Below, in pieces: positions 12,019 through 24,409 of a DNA stretch of 64,000 nt. A program made the translations under genes and the position numbers. The notes under the pieces were generated by a model that worked only from the letters and a program-made list of their open reading frames with translations, was not told where the DNA came from and did no database searches. The stretch's first letter is position 1, and the number at the start of each line of letters is the position of its first letter. The DNA is from Cyanoderma ruficeps (taxonomy: Eukaryota > Chordata > Aves > Passeriformes > Timaliidae), in contig VZDJ01007747.1 in NCBI GenBank assembly GCA_008694505.1, positions 32,793,187 through 32,857,186 on the forward strand, read 5' to 3'.

Positions 12019-12205
12019 CTATCTCCACTTTTTAGTCTGCAGGGCAGGTTTGGCTGAGGGCACTGGAGGCCCTCCCGAGGTACAGGCCTGCTGGATACTT
12101 GCCAGTCTTCTGGCTGCTGTCACCAGTGTCTGATTCAAGTCATCAATCCCAGAGTTTCCACTCCTCTCCTCTGAAATCAGAATAACATCACTGTTTTCCA
12201 ACAAC
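12019..12205 (-). other. Exon-like open segment, unidentified
   Basis: On the minus strand a pyrimidine-rich tract ending TTTATTTTCAG precedes position 12205, which would be a good splice acceptor. The downstream sequence stays open for about 62 codons to a stop at 12019-12021. The translation has a balanced, soluble-protein look, including the words SGIDDLNQTLVTAARRLASI and CTSGGPPVPSAKPALQ, unlike the hydrophobic chance frames elsewhere. It could be a terminal coding exon or a decayed pseudogene piece. I do not recognise the protein, no matching upstream exon was found, and chance remains likely. Confidence 0.2.
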
Positions 12206-15200
12206 ACCTGAAAATAAAGACATAATGCCTCCTGAACCACTGCAGGCATTCTGCAGCTGAGGCCCACCGTGTCTGTAACTGCTGCCGAAGGCCCTCTGTG
12301 CCCTTGAGGAGCAGCAAACTTGTGGAGAAGGCAATGGATGGATTTGCTGGACTTAATATGTTTCCAATCACTTTCCTGCCTTTTTTGAGAAACAGTAGGA
12401 AAATGTGAATAACTTAGAAAATTATGGTTTTCAGCTCCTCTTATGTTGTGGATGGCTTCTTCTAGTGAGGGATGATGGACTGAACTTTCTATACGTGTCA
12501 GTGGACTTATTTTTCACTACAAGGTCTGTAAGCACAGTCTCTTGCAGGAGACCACTTCTGTGGGGTTTTTTTGTGGATAGTTCTTTTCCATGCCCTCTTG
12601 GGATATTGGGTGACAAGTAACTACCTGACCTTCTAATTTCGGATGTGACCCTGAAGGAATACAGGATGCCTGAGACAGCATGAAAAAGACTATGTAGAAA
12701 ATCTTAGAAGTCCAGGTAAAAAAATTAAAAGGGAAAAAAACCTGAAAATAAGAATGTCTATATAGAAACCACATTATCTGTACTGTTTGAGGGTATTTGA
12801 AAGTCTGCAAGGTCTCTGAAGCCTATTTTCTATGTACATTTAGGATGCCTTGACAATATAAATCAAAATTTCAGTATTTAAAATCTAGGAAATGAAATGT
12901 GTATAAAATGGAACTGCCTGAATGAATTTTGACAGCCTCTCCTACATGCGTTATTTATTTTTTATTGTTTTATTTTTTACAGATGTGGATGGTGACTGAA
13001 CTGTTGGTGTAAACTTGTACCCAGGTAGCTTTAAAACACATATTATTGGCCAAGTTCATAGTAATAATGTAGTTTAGTTATAAAACAGCTTTTGTTACAA
13101 ATAACTTTACAAGCTTTAAATATATATCAAACTACTGAATATATGAGAACCATTTTCATCTATACCTGAAGTGCTCTTATTTGGGATGGGTGATTCATAG
13201 CAGATCCAGAACACATATAAAACTTCTGAAAATATATTTAGCAAAGGAAGTGTAAGCTATTTCAAATTTATGTTGAGCTGAAATTAGAAAGTGCCTACAA
13301 CAGTGCATTAACAGACAAACTCCAGCGAAGAGAGAGTACTGTATCCTTAGGATTTACAGAGTGAGCAGGGATTTGATTTAATTCTCCACTTCCAAAGGGC
13401 CACCTTAACCTACCATCACAAGCAGCATGTTCTGCCTCTGGTTTCTCAACCCAACAGTGGAGTCACTGTAAATCAGCAGCCCCAGGTTTTACAGCATAGA
13501 CCTGTGTCCTGAAGGTCGCACGTGACCTTGGGCCCATCCTTGTTCAGCTTCACTGTTGTTGGCATCAGCCTCTCTGAGTCAAACATGGAGACTCAATACT
13601 GAATAAATAAACTGAAGTCCACTCTGTTTTAGTGCTTTCTCCTTTTTTTTTATTTATTATTCTCTCTTTAAGCTTTTTTCCTCCCCCCTGCAAGCTCCAT
13701 ACATTTAAGATTCTGCCAAATGGATGCAAATGGCTCTTATTAGAAAAACAGAAGCCAGAAAATAACTGCAGGACAAAAGCTATCCCCAGCATGTTTTAAC
13801 GTTTAAATTAGAGTACCTTCCCCAGTGCTAAAATGGGGTTTATAATGGAAATGCTGACATCCTTACCAGACGCTATTGGCCTGTTGCTCTTTTGTCCTGC
13901 AAGTTATTAAAATCTAGCCTGGTTGCCTAAGAGACAGGGTAGCTACTTGGAAGATATTTAGCCATCAGTAAAAATTAATGTCCAACGTATTTATTGGAAA
14001 AAAAACACTTAATTAAGCGCTCAAGTTATACAAGCCACCCACCAACTACAAGTGTGTTCTGGCAACAGAAGTGTTGTTGTTGCCCTGGTTCTGCTTCATG
14101 ATGTTATTTTCTTAAGTAAATGCACTTCTCAGCCTAACAGTTCTGGCTACAGCATATTGATAAGATAACTCTGCACTCAAAGAGAGACAGAGTATTTTTA
14201 GTCTCCTTTTCCAGTTACCATTAGTTCATTAGTGATACTGTTGTGAGAGTGTTGATTCATTAAGAGTCTTCTCATTAGCAGTCTGACATTCATATGTAGA
14301 AGAAAAAGTCAGGTAAAGTAACTAGGCACTCAGCATTTTCTTCTGCTTCTTTGGTACTTGTATCTTTTGTAATGTCAACAGATGAGCTGGAAGCTTTGAA
14401 GACTGTAGGTTTTAAGCCAAGCTTGAGTGTGTGCAGTCTATTTTTTCTTAATTTGCACACTTAATGTGATTTCAGGGGCAAATTTTTATTTTTCTTGTGT
14501 AAGAGGTAGATGGCAACTGCATGTGAAAATCAGATGTGAAAGTTCTGTTCTTAAATTGCTTTTAATTGGAGCCTTAAAGGCTAACATGGAAACACTGGGG
14601 AAAATATGACTTTTGCTATATTATTTAAATAGGCTGTTAGTCACATCCCTAAACTGTATATGGCTTTGGATAGATTAGGAGGTCTCTGCTAAGCTATCAA
14701 ATACATCATACTCACCTAAATTCCTAGCAAATATATAAATATGCATTTATTGTTGTTTACAATTACCATTTAATTGTAGGACCATATTCCATAGCTTAAT
14801 ATTTATACAATGCCTGATACTTTAAGCATTGCACAAATATTAACTAACTAATAAAAACATCTGAGCAACTTTTCTGAGACTGTCAGATCCCAAAGAAGTA
14901 AATTCCTCTTCTTGAAAAACGGGACTGTTCAAGCAAACACGCTGTAAGCTTTTAAATGGCAAATCTAAAATGACACAGTGGGACACCATTTCATGCCTGA
15001 AATCTGAGCACAAAGCCTTTATTTTTCCAAGATATTTCTTTTTCTCCGGTCTAGTAAATAAATACTAGGTAATGACTTAGGAAGCAGAGGGGAGGCAGGC
15101 CAGAGATGAACTTGACATTGGCGCTTACTTTGTTTTCATCTGCATATAGTATTTCATTGGAATATAATAGTACGTTGATTTATGTATTCATTCAATCCTT

Positions 15201-18200
15201 AAATTTCAACAGGACTCCTCAGTTCAGTCATCAAAAAAGCAAAAAACAGCAAAGCAAACTGTATGGTTTTAACCTTTGTTCTCCTTCATGAGAATTCATC
15301 AAACAAGTGTGTGGCCTTTAAGTACTTCACAAGTTATTTTGGCTTTGAAAGGTCTGATTTAGTGATGCAAAACTGTGTGGTTATCTCTGGCTTGCAAACA
15401 ATTCTGAAAAGCTCAAACCCAACCCATAACATATTGTTTGATAACTTTAAGCTACACTGGCCCTTCTGTTTTCCTAGTCAGGGCTTTGCTTTCCATGATA
15501 ATCTTACAGTGCTGCTCCCCTCTGTCTCAGTCAGAGATGACATTTCAGAACACAAGTCACCAGCAAGTTGTTATTGCTGTGTATTTTTGTATTCAGCATT
15601 TTGTCTGTAGAACAATCAGGACAAAGCAAATCTCCACTGTTGGCATGTTGGGATTTAAGGTAGACACATAGTGATAAAAGGTGAGAGTGAGCAAAGGGCA
15701 AAAACTGGCTTGAGGAGAATGGGGAGAATGGGGTATGCCAGGATTTTTATTTTTTTTTTCCTTGGATGTTACCTTTTTGAAAAAAATTTTTTTAATACTT
15801 TGTTGTTTAAAATAGAAATGTTAGTGGCTAGCAATTTTTAATTTTTGGTTTCCTACTTTTCTTCTTCTCATGTCTGTCGTCAGGGACAATGTGGATACCA
15901 TGTATTTTTAGTCATCATTTGCGAATTTGAGAACTTAGGAGGCTCTTTAAGCATATATATGATTTAAAAAAACCTGAATATGGAAGATGTTTTTGCAGAA
16001 CATTTTCTGTTTTCTAAAATCTTATAAACATACTTTACATTTTGGGAGCAACCATAATTACAAGGCTGCAAGCACGGCATAGAGGCTGCAATACCACCTT
16101 AGGTTTATTTCACTTGGGGAGTAGTGTTAAGGATGAATGCTTTGGCAGCAGGGAGCCTCAGAAAGTTAATCCAAAAATTAAATTGTGAAAAGGGGGTTGA
16201 GGAAATGAAAATGACATTGACATAAGCAGCTGGAATCTCAGAAACCATCTAACAGTTTGATCTGTTGCCATGTTGTCTGCATGTCTTATGTATTATAATA
16301 TATATATAAGACAATTTAAAAATAATGAAAAAAATATTAAAGTTAATGTAGTTAATGTAAATGTGATTTCACAAGAGATGTGCCATTTATTTTGTTTGAT
16401 AGCCAGGGATGACTGAATGGGAGTGAGAGCAGGAGGGTATGATGGCAGCATATTCATTACCTAAGTAGGATTTCGGCTCTAAAGCAGCTTTCTGCAATTT
16501 CTGATCACAGTTTCCCTTCATATTGCTCAACATACTACATCAATATTTACACATTTGAGATAACCAGCCAATGTCCTACAGCTCAGTGTACTTTCTGTGG
16601 TGTGTATTCTTTATCCAGGGAACTATGTTTAAGCTTGTCAGTTCCAGGAATACCAGTTCCTGCATAAACTCTAGGTTCCTTTATAGCAAGATCCTTATAG
16701 CAACATTTGGCTGCATGGTGATGACAACAGTTTAATAGTATAAGATGAACAGATATTAAAAAAAAAAAAGTCTTCCAATGAGATATCCTACACAGAACTG
16801 TCTAGAACAGAAGGGAAATTAATAATCACTAAGTGGGAATTTACAAGATCTCTTCACATTAATAAATTCAAATACTCTCAAAAGAAGATCAACAGATCTT
16901 AGCAGACTGGACGACAACTGTGGACCTGAAACACAAAATCATTAAAAGTTATTTAAAAGTAGAGGGATTTAGGATTGGCCATGCATGATCAAAGTTGTTT
17001 AACTCTACTTAGAATAGAATCCCTGCAAATAAAGCTTAAAGCCATCCCAACCAGAGCAATTTTTTTACCTAATCAATCACTGCATGACTGTGCCCTCAAT
17101 CTGCAGTTCTTAAATATTTGATAGATACTAATTAATATATTAACAAAAATATGCATTTAATCAAGATGAGGGTATCCATAAAACCTATCCCCAAATATCC
17201 CATATGGTTTTCTACTCATATCAGTGTGATGTGAGAGCCCAAGGCTTATTTTCAGTGGCTTTGCTAGTGGATCTTGTCCTGCCTTGAGCCAGCCACTGGC
17301 AGCAAGTTTGCTATACAGCGGGTGAGCAAAATGTGCTGCTTAGCTGTATGGGCTGTGAGGCACCTCAGAACCCTTGTGCTGGAAAAGGAGAAAAGCACAG
17401 GTCCCCACCCACTATTTTGCACATTTTCACATTTTTAGACACAGTTTCTCATGACCCATGTGAAAGATTTATTGTGTTATTGAGGAGGACTGAATAATCT
17501 TTTTCTACTCTCCTTATAATTTCATCAGAAAGCTGAGATATTCTGCTCCAGATCCTCAGCTGGCAGGTCACTGGCTACCCCACAGCTGGAGTGGGTCTAG
17601 TTTATCTCAGCTTTTGGAAGCTCAATGATCCAATTTTTGGAAGGTATTTAGGGTTCTATTTCTTTGTGTACTTTTTCATAATTATTCAGTTTTTATTTGT
17701 TAGATTTTTTTGTCTTTTTCAATTTTTTTTCTGTTCTAAAATCCAACCTGCTTTACCAGTAAATGAAAATCCCTATTCTTTCCACAGCACTATTTTAAAA
17801 TGACACTTTGCTTTCAGTTAGAAACTATGATAATGGTTTTGATTTATTTTTCTTATTACTATTGATATCTGCAGCTGCTGGACTTTTTAACATACTTATA
17901 TTTTTAAAAATAGTTTGGATGAAAAATAGTTGGAAGCCTCCCAGACTGCTGTTCAGGAAATCTCACAATTTACAGTTTTCAGTTCAATTTCCATTAGAGA
18001 GCACTGTGACATTCGGCACAGGGCACTGTGCAATATCAAAGCAGTGTGGAGAAGTCCCTAGGGAAAGTGAAGTATGGTAAAGGGAGGCACCAAAGAGAGT
18101 GTTGTGGGACTGTACCACTGGAAGAGGTGAAGTTTCAGATGTATTACAAAACAAACAAAGATGTATTTGCAAAAACAAGCAAACTTTCTGCCCATTAATC

Positions 18201-19473
18201 TGGCTGTTGGAGCAGTGCTGCTCATGGAGCAGGTAGTGAAACAGCAGGAGGTGGATGTGCAGGTGAAGGCAGCAGTTGAGTTTGAGATGGTTTACCATAC
18301 AGAGAGATCTCTGAACTGAAATGAGCAATACAAATATAGGTACTGCAGCAAATAAGAGGAAACTGAGGTGAATAAGAACATTTAACAGATATGGAGTTAC
18401 TGTGACTAGACTAGAAAATGCTGTGCTATGGGCGTTACCACTGCTACCAGCACCTAGTACTTCATGCAGTGGTTGCTATCAAAGGGCATCTCCTTATACA
18501 ACACAAGGTACTGGGGTAGACAGAGTTGTTCAAAGGAATCTTCCAGGCCAGTGGCAAAACCTGGGGTACATCTCACTCCAAAAAGTCCATTGCAGTGGAC
18601 ACAGAGCCTGAGCCTGAGCATTGAGACAGAGCACCAAGGAGCCATGTGTGGGTTTTTTGAGTTAGCTTGGACTATGATTTTTAATCACACTTCTGGAGAC
18701 CAAGATGAAGGGCACTCAGCCCTTTTGGCTAATAGTGACCATACAATGTCTGAATAGCATCATGTCCTCACTCACCTGACACTGTCCCAGACAGCTGAAT
18801 TCAGATATTGCTGCATACTTTTAATTTAAGGAACAAAGTGGCAGGAAATGGAGGAACAGAAAGGGAAAGAGCAGTGGTAAAGCTGACAAGGTTTTGTGTG
18901 TGGCTGAAGGGCGAAGATGATACAATAGGGAGAAACCCTGGAAAGGGGAGGGGAAGGGTGATTAGATAGCCTAATACGTTTTTTCTTCAGCGTTTAATTT
19001 CCTTAGAAGAACATGCCGCATTTTATGTCAGTGACAGATAATGAAGGAGTCAAAAGATAATAAGCTCGGTATTCAGAGAAGATCCCAAGAAGTGGTATGT
19101 TACAGGGCTGTTTGGAAAGCTAAAATTCTCTGGTGATAGGAGATGGATGAGTTGGCTGAATGCCCCATGAGATTTTCCTCAGTCAATCTAAAATTAATTC
19201 CCCTTCATAATTAAAATACATTTTATATTTTTAGGAACAGCTCTCTAAGTGTTTTTTTTCTGTTGTTTTTTTTTTTTTTAATTCCCTACTCCTTCTTACT
19301 GTGTATCAGAGCCAGCCACTTTATTGTTAGTTTTCTTGATTTAGGATGAAAAACATCACAGAATGTTCATGGCTGTCTGTTTTAGCTACTCATTTCATCT
19401 TGTATCCATTGTATAAGCTACCATTTGTTTCTTTCTGCAATAGATCTTTAAGGCAGTGACCCGCAAGTATCAG
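12206..19473. other. Unique AT-rich sequence
   Basis: A long gene-free stretch. It contains T-rich runs (for example 15748-15796 and 17690-17735), a short (AT)n at about 16296-16309, a 9-bp direct duplication (16342-16359), and a purine-biased segment at about 18830-18965. A word resembling MIR (GTGACCTTGGGC) occurs near 13523 but is too isolated to call. Open frames are all below 116 codons and unrecognised. Confidence 0.55.
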
Positions 19474-19564
19474 CTCACAGATAAGGAACTGTGACACAGG
19501 CAGAAAATGCAGGTTTTCCAAGGTCCTGGGGTGATGGACTAGGATTTTGAACTTCAGCCTCTCA
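19474..19564 (+). repeat. MIR-like SINE relic
   Basis: The sequence contains ACAGATAAGGAACTG, then TGACACAG, then TCCAAGGTC, then AGGATTTTGAAC, in the same order and near the same spacing as the MIR core and 3' region (acagatgaggaaactgaggcacag, cccaaggtcacacagc, gccgggattcgaaccc). The match is old and gapped. It was judged from memory; a MIR profile alignment would confirm or reject it. Confidence 0.5.
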
Positions 19565-20436
19565 TTTTTTGGACTGTTTTTCCTGCCCAGTAGTCTGGGG
19601 CTGATATCTGTATCAGGAGTTATGTAGGTGATACGTGGATCCGTGAAAGTGGGATTCAGTGCAGTGAAGCCTCCCAGAATGGGCCAAATGGAGTTTTCAA
19701 AAAGATGCTGCACTGGTTTGTGCCTGATCCTCCCACAGCTGTGGATAAAGCTCCCACTGGTTTAAGTTCAGATGGTTCCATTACTGAAGCCCGCTGGAAA
19801 AACCCTAAAGCAAATCGATTTTTCATTCCTTTTTTTTTTTTTTTAATTTTTTTTTTTNAATTTTTTTTGCATGGTTTGTTGGAAACTTCCTCTGGGGTAA
19901 ACCCAAACCAGCTCAATCCCACCTCCCTCCCATTTTTCACTGGGGCTGTTTAACTGAGACTATCCCAGTACTGACCCCAGTCCACAAGCCAGCTTCTGTT
20001 TTTGCTAAAGGGAGTGCAAGTCTAACATCAGGAACAACAACAGCAGCAGCATCTGACCCTAATTTAAACTAGTTGCAAACTGCAAGATGGAAACAGTAGT
20101 ATATGTTGGCAGATTTCCTGGTGCTCCCAGACACTGGATCACTGCAATTCATCTGAATTCCAGTTTACCCCATAGGAATACGAGTCAATTAACCCTTTAA
20201 ATAAATCAACTAATTCCAGAGCAATTGCACAGCATCTGCTTCTGCCTTTTATCAGTTGCATAATAAAAATCTTCCTCTTGTCTTTCTGTTTCCTATTGCG
20301 TTCTGCGCTTTGGATAAATATCACCAGTGCCTGCCAAGTCACAGTTGCAGAGACCTACTGCAGAAAATGGAACCAGAGACACACACTGGGAGAAATCCTC
20401 TTTAATGCAGTGCTTCAAATTGAATGCCTGCAGTGC
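19565..20436. other. Unique sequence with a T-tract
   Basis: Apart from the T-tract at 19829-19868, listed separately, nothing is recognised. Confidence 0.5.
19829..19868. repeat. Poly(T)-rich tract with one undetermined base
   Basis: T homopolymers interrupted only by AA pairs, with a single N at 19858. This is a simple repeat whose exact length is probably unresolved. It might be the tail of a minus-strand retrotransposed sequence, but the DNA to its right is not recognised. Confidence 0.85.
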
Positions 20437-20497
20437 TACACAGAATCACAGAGTGGTTTGTGTTGGAAGCAACCTTAAAAATCATCTGGTTTCATGG
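20437..20497 (-). mobile_element. CR1 LINE, short 3' tail, minus orientation
   Basis: The plus strand reads CACAGAATCACAGAGTGG, then TTGTGTTGGAAG, then ACCTTAAAAATCATCTGG. This is the reverse complement of the avian CR1 terminus (ccagatgatctttaaggtcccttccaacccaaaccattctgtgattctgtg). Only about 60 bp remain, severely 5'-truncated. It has no coding content. Confidence 0.85.
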
Positions 20498-23400
20498 CAA
20501 ATTTAAAACTAAAATCCACACCTCATTAACAATGAATCTTGATGAGTAAGTTAAGTAGAAGAAACATCAATAATTTATGGTGATGAACTCTGCATTTTCC
20601 CTCTCCCTTTTTGTGTTGTGTCTGACTTTGGAAGCCTGTAACATGTTACAAATGAAGTGCCACAGATGAGCTAGAAATAAAAAGCTAGGAGGTTTTCCAG
20701 GGAGACAGAGAATAAATACAGAACCTCCACAAATGCAAACACACATGCTCTGGACTGTTAAGAATTTTGAATCACAGTGTTTTATCCTTTCAGAATTTCC
20801 CAAGTGGCAAAATATATCCCCAGGAAAAGACATGACAGCAGACAGAAAGCAAAGACAACCAGAAAATAAAATTCAAATCAGAAAGCCTACCATAGCACAG
20901 TTCAGAATTACTTGTTCCCTGAATGATAAAGGAAAAGTAGTAGTCATGACAATGATCAATTTTGCTTGGAGAAGGCTACCAATTTAACAGTGGGTAGACA
21001 TCTTACAGATATCCTGGCTGAAATAGAACAGAGGGAATAAACCAAATTATTAGATTTCCAAGTGTGAATTAGCTTATGTAGTTTTTACAGAGTGCTTTGG
21101 AATTAGCGTCCAAAAATCATCCTTTTATGTTGGTGTTTGTCACTGTTATTTTTTCAGTTGTCTAACATCTAACATGAACTAATCTTAGAGTTTTATCCTA
21201 CATTAGTTCCCAGATCAGATAGCCTCTGTGTAACACTAGGAGGGACTTTTTTTAGAAAGCCTACTAATGTTGATGATCCCTTTTATCCAGATTAATTACT
21301 GCTACCTTCCTTTTTTGCATGAACACTTGGCAATGTATTTTCTGCTGATAAAGGACATTATGGAGTCAGGTGTTCCTTTAAAAAAAATTCTTTGTTTTCA
21401 AAGACCATACTAGTTCTGCTACCTTGAATACAATAAAAATACCCAGAATATTAATATAATGAAGCTTTGAATGAAGTAATTTCTTTGTTTAAAGTTCTCA
21501 TTTTTTTCCATTGTAAGATGCCCATTCTTTTATTCAGAGCCATAGTACAGGAATCTTTCCTAATGTGAAAGTCTCCTTTGCTTCTCTTTTAGGTAGTTGT
21601 GTGAAAAAAGTGTGCTGAAATCAAACGTCAATCTGTCTGCTTGCAGTGAGTGTAATTTTCAGGTGAGGCTGACATGGTTTCAGCAATCACTAAGAAGAAA
21701 TGCTGAGGGCTAGAATGGAGAGTCAGTGCTGTCCATAGTAAAAAGCAATAGCAAGTGTGTGGTAGGCAGTGAGGAAAATTATAATGTGGCAAAACCTTCC
21801 AGCTCTAGCTAATCCATGGTTTTCAAATAGCCAGTAGAACTAGTGACTTTTATTTCCATTCTCGTGTTGAAGGTTGGTGTCTCTCCTGAGTAACACGATT
21901 AAGAGACCAATGGTGTAATATTTTGGGGAGTGAAAAGTGCTGTCCTACTGGTACCTGAATGTTACTGGCCTGTACTGTTTTACTTTTGAGTTTGGTGTGG
22001 GAAACAGTGATGATTTGGTTTCACAAGGGTGGTTTCAATGAGGAAAGAAGGTTCCATGGCCACACACCTCCTGGGCTGTGTGTTTGTGGGATCCCTGCTG
22101 GTTGTAGTGGAGATGTGCTGTCAGGTCCTGCATTTGTTCCTCAGGCATGGTCAGGTTCCTGGTTTGTAGAGGTTTACATCTGAGATTATTTTAACAAAGT
22201 TGGGATGCTGCAAGGAAGGGAAGTTTGAGAAATTTTCATCAGAATATCATTGTCTTATATCTAGTTATTGGTATAGGTCATAGGTTAAGATGATAAGTAA
22301 GCTCTTCAGGGTAATTTTTTGGCAAGGTACAAAGTGGACCTTTGAGATTGGAGACTGTTGAGAATATGGCTGTACATTTTTTTTTTCCTTATGTGTCTTC
22401 TAATTTCATTCATATAGATTTAATGCTTTATTGATATTTTTTTCTAACAGGAGGTTATTTGTAGGCTATCAATAATGATCAATAATGATTATTATATGAA
22501 GATTTAAAGGTTTAGAAACAGGTCTATGAGAATGTTATTTAATTAAAATTTGTTGTGACCTGAATCAGGTGGAAAAAACTGAAATATTGGTTAGTCTCTG
22601 GGCATAGTAGGAGAGGTTATGATGCCACCTTGGGAAGGGGTACAGAGGTACAGACTGGTGTCAACCACAGTGGCAAGGATGACATTAATGTGAAGGTGAC
22701 TTAACTGAAATATTATATAGTTTTGTCTACAAAATTAGTAGGTGAGGCAAAATGGTTCTTTTTGAAACTATGTAAGGCAATTTGAGTTGGGTAGCAGAGT
22801 TTGAAAAACCTCTTTGGTCATATTATAAAAAGAACCCTCAACCAACTGAAATTGTCTTGGTTAGTTTTCTACTGATCAGACTCTACAGTCTGAAGGACAA
22901 CATTTTTTATGCCTTTATAGGAATTTTTTGGACCTTAAAAAAACCCCTGTTCCTTTACAATGAAAATAAAATTTTTATTTGTGTAAGTCTTTGCATAAGA
23001 GTAATTGGGCACTTACTGATAACAAAGAATTCAGTGAAAACCCAGAGGGTCAAAAGAAGTTGTAATATAAAGAGGAAAAAAAGACAAAGATGAGAAGTTA
23101 CTTTAACGCTTCAAGTGATATGATATGGAAGTGTGTAGGCTGACATGTTCTTAGTAAAGGAATTAAAGTCCTTTTACAGACCAATCCATGACTGCTGTAC
23201 CATAACTAATACACGAAAAGAATGAAGCTGTTACCAGAAACACCAAAAGTTTAGTTTTGTATCAACAGGTAAAGAACTGCGCTTGGCTGTATTTTCAGTG
23301 CCTGACTAGAAAATAATAACAATTATTTCTCAGGGATTGTTTTACAGAGAATTTAAAGATGTATGCTATGTGTATCATATAATTGGGATCTGTATTGCCT

Positions 23401-24090
23401 CAGAACTGAATCAATGTAATCCAAGACTGCAGCTACATAAACTTACCCTCTCCTGTAAGGGAAAGTTTTCTTTGGGTGATAGTAAGCTGCAGAGCCATGA
23501 TGAATTGCATAAAAAACTATTTAACTATTTCCAGGCTGAACTGAATAAGAAAGACTTCATTAATTTCAAGGGTATCTTTAAAATTTTATTGATTTTGGAT
23601 TGGAAATAAATATGAAAATAATTATGAAGCAAAATAGATATTCCACTGATTTCTGTATCACTCTGGTACAGAGAATTGTCTTTATAGCAGTGCTTTTGCT
23701 GTTTATCTCAGATGTGAATTTGCCAGAGATCAGGACTGAAAAAGTGGGAAGAAAAAAATGTCATTGGCACAACTTTGTACAACCTGTGTGCCATACGTCA
23801 CCAGCTGTCACAGGCCTCCCCTATTGCTGTTTCCTCATTATCCAAATAGCTGGAGAAAGCACAAGACTGCTGGATACACACCAGAAAGTATTTTTCTTAC
23901 TCTTCCTGTCTATTAGAGAAAACAATGGATTTTAAGAAGGCAATGAAGAAGGAATATTTGAATAGGGTATGAATGTGCATTGCATAGTACAAATGGTTTA
24001 AAGAACATCCCTGAAAGCTGGTGCCATGAAAGCACTCCTGCCACTGCCAGACATGCACTGTGATGTTGCTTGGGCTGCTCTCCTCACACA
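20498..24090. other. Unique AT-rich sequence
   Basis: No gene recognised. It contains two copies of ATCAATAATG (22468-22487). The final part (up to about 24090) may be leader or internal sequence of the minus-strand retroviral element whose LTR begins at 24106; I could not identify gag or later genes in it. Confidence 0.5.
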
Positions 24091-24103
24091 TTTGGGGTCA
24101 CCA
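24091..24103 (-). other. Retroviral primer-binding site
   Basis: Read on the minus strand the sequence is TGGTGACCCCAAA, two bases (TC) after the LTR terminus. The first ten bases equal the tRNA-Trp primer-binding site used by alpharetroviruses such as Rous sarcoma virus. Its position just inside an LTR shows this is the 5' LTR side of a provirus, not a solo LTR. Confidence 0.6.
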
Positions 24104-24105
24104 GA

Positions 24106-24409
24106 TGTCGCGGGGCGAAGCTGGGCATGTCCCAGTTTCAGGAACACTGGAATGAAGCTCAGGAGACGGCTGTTGTAAAAAACTCTCTTTCTTTATTTAC
24201 AATCTAACTCCTTTTATACATTTGTACAGAGGTCAAGGGATTGGCTACAGAGGTCACCACCCCTTCAACCTGGATGGTGGACATCACCATCAATCATTTC
24301 TTCTCTCACAGGAGAAGTATGTAAACATTCTGAGAATAAACATTATTTACATGAAGGCTGCATGAGAAAGTTCTACAGAAAGACAAAAGACAGAAAACTC
24401 AGGGCAGCA
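24106..24409 (-). mobile_element. Endogenous retrovirus LTR (about 304 bp), minus strand
   Basis: On the minus strand the element ends CGCGACA, directly before a 2-nt spacer and a primer-binding site. It carries a TATA box TATAAAAGG (24210-24218) and a polyadenylation signal AATAAA (24192-24197), in the order expected for U3-R-U5. The proposed outer edge is TGCTGCCC (starting at 24409), giving TG...CA ends; that edge is less certain than the inner one. The size is close to alpharetroviral LTRs, and the primer site supports an alpharetrovirus/ERVK-like lineage. The U5 side has CpG-rich sequence (CGCGGGGCG). No intact internal genes are visible upstream, so this is a broken provirus. Confidence 0.62.

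Noticed and set aside
13500..13560. Possible third MIR relic (GTGACCTTGGGC)
   Set aside because: Only one short word matches; the neighbouring MIR segments are not present in order.
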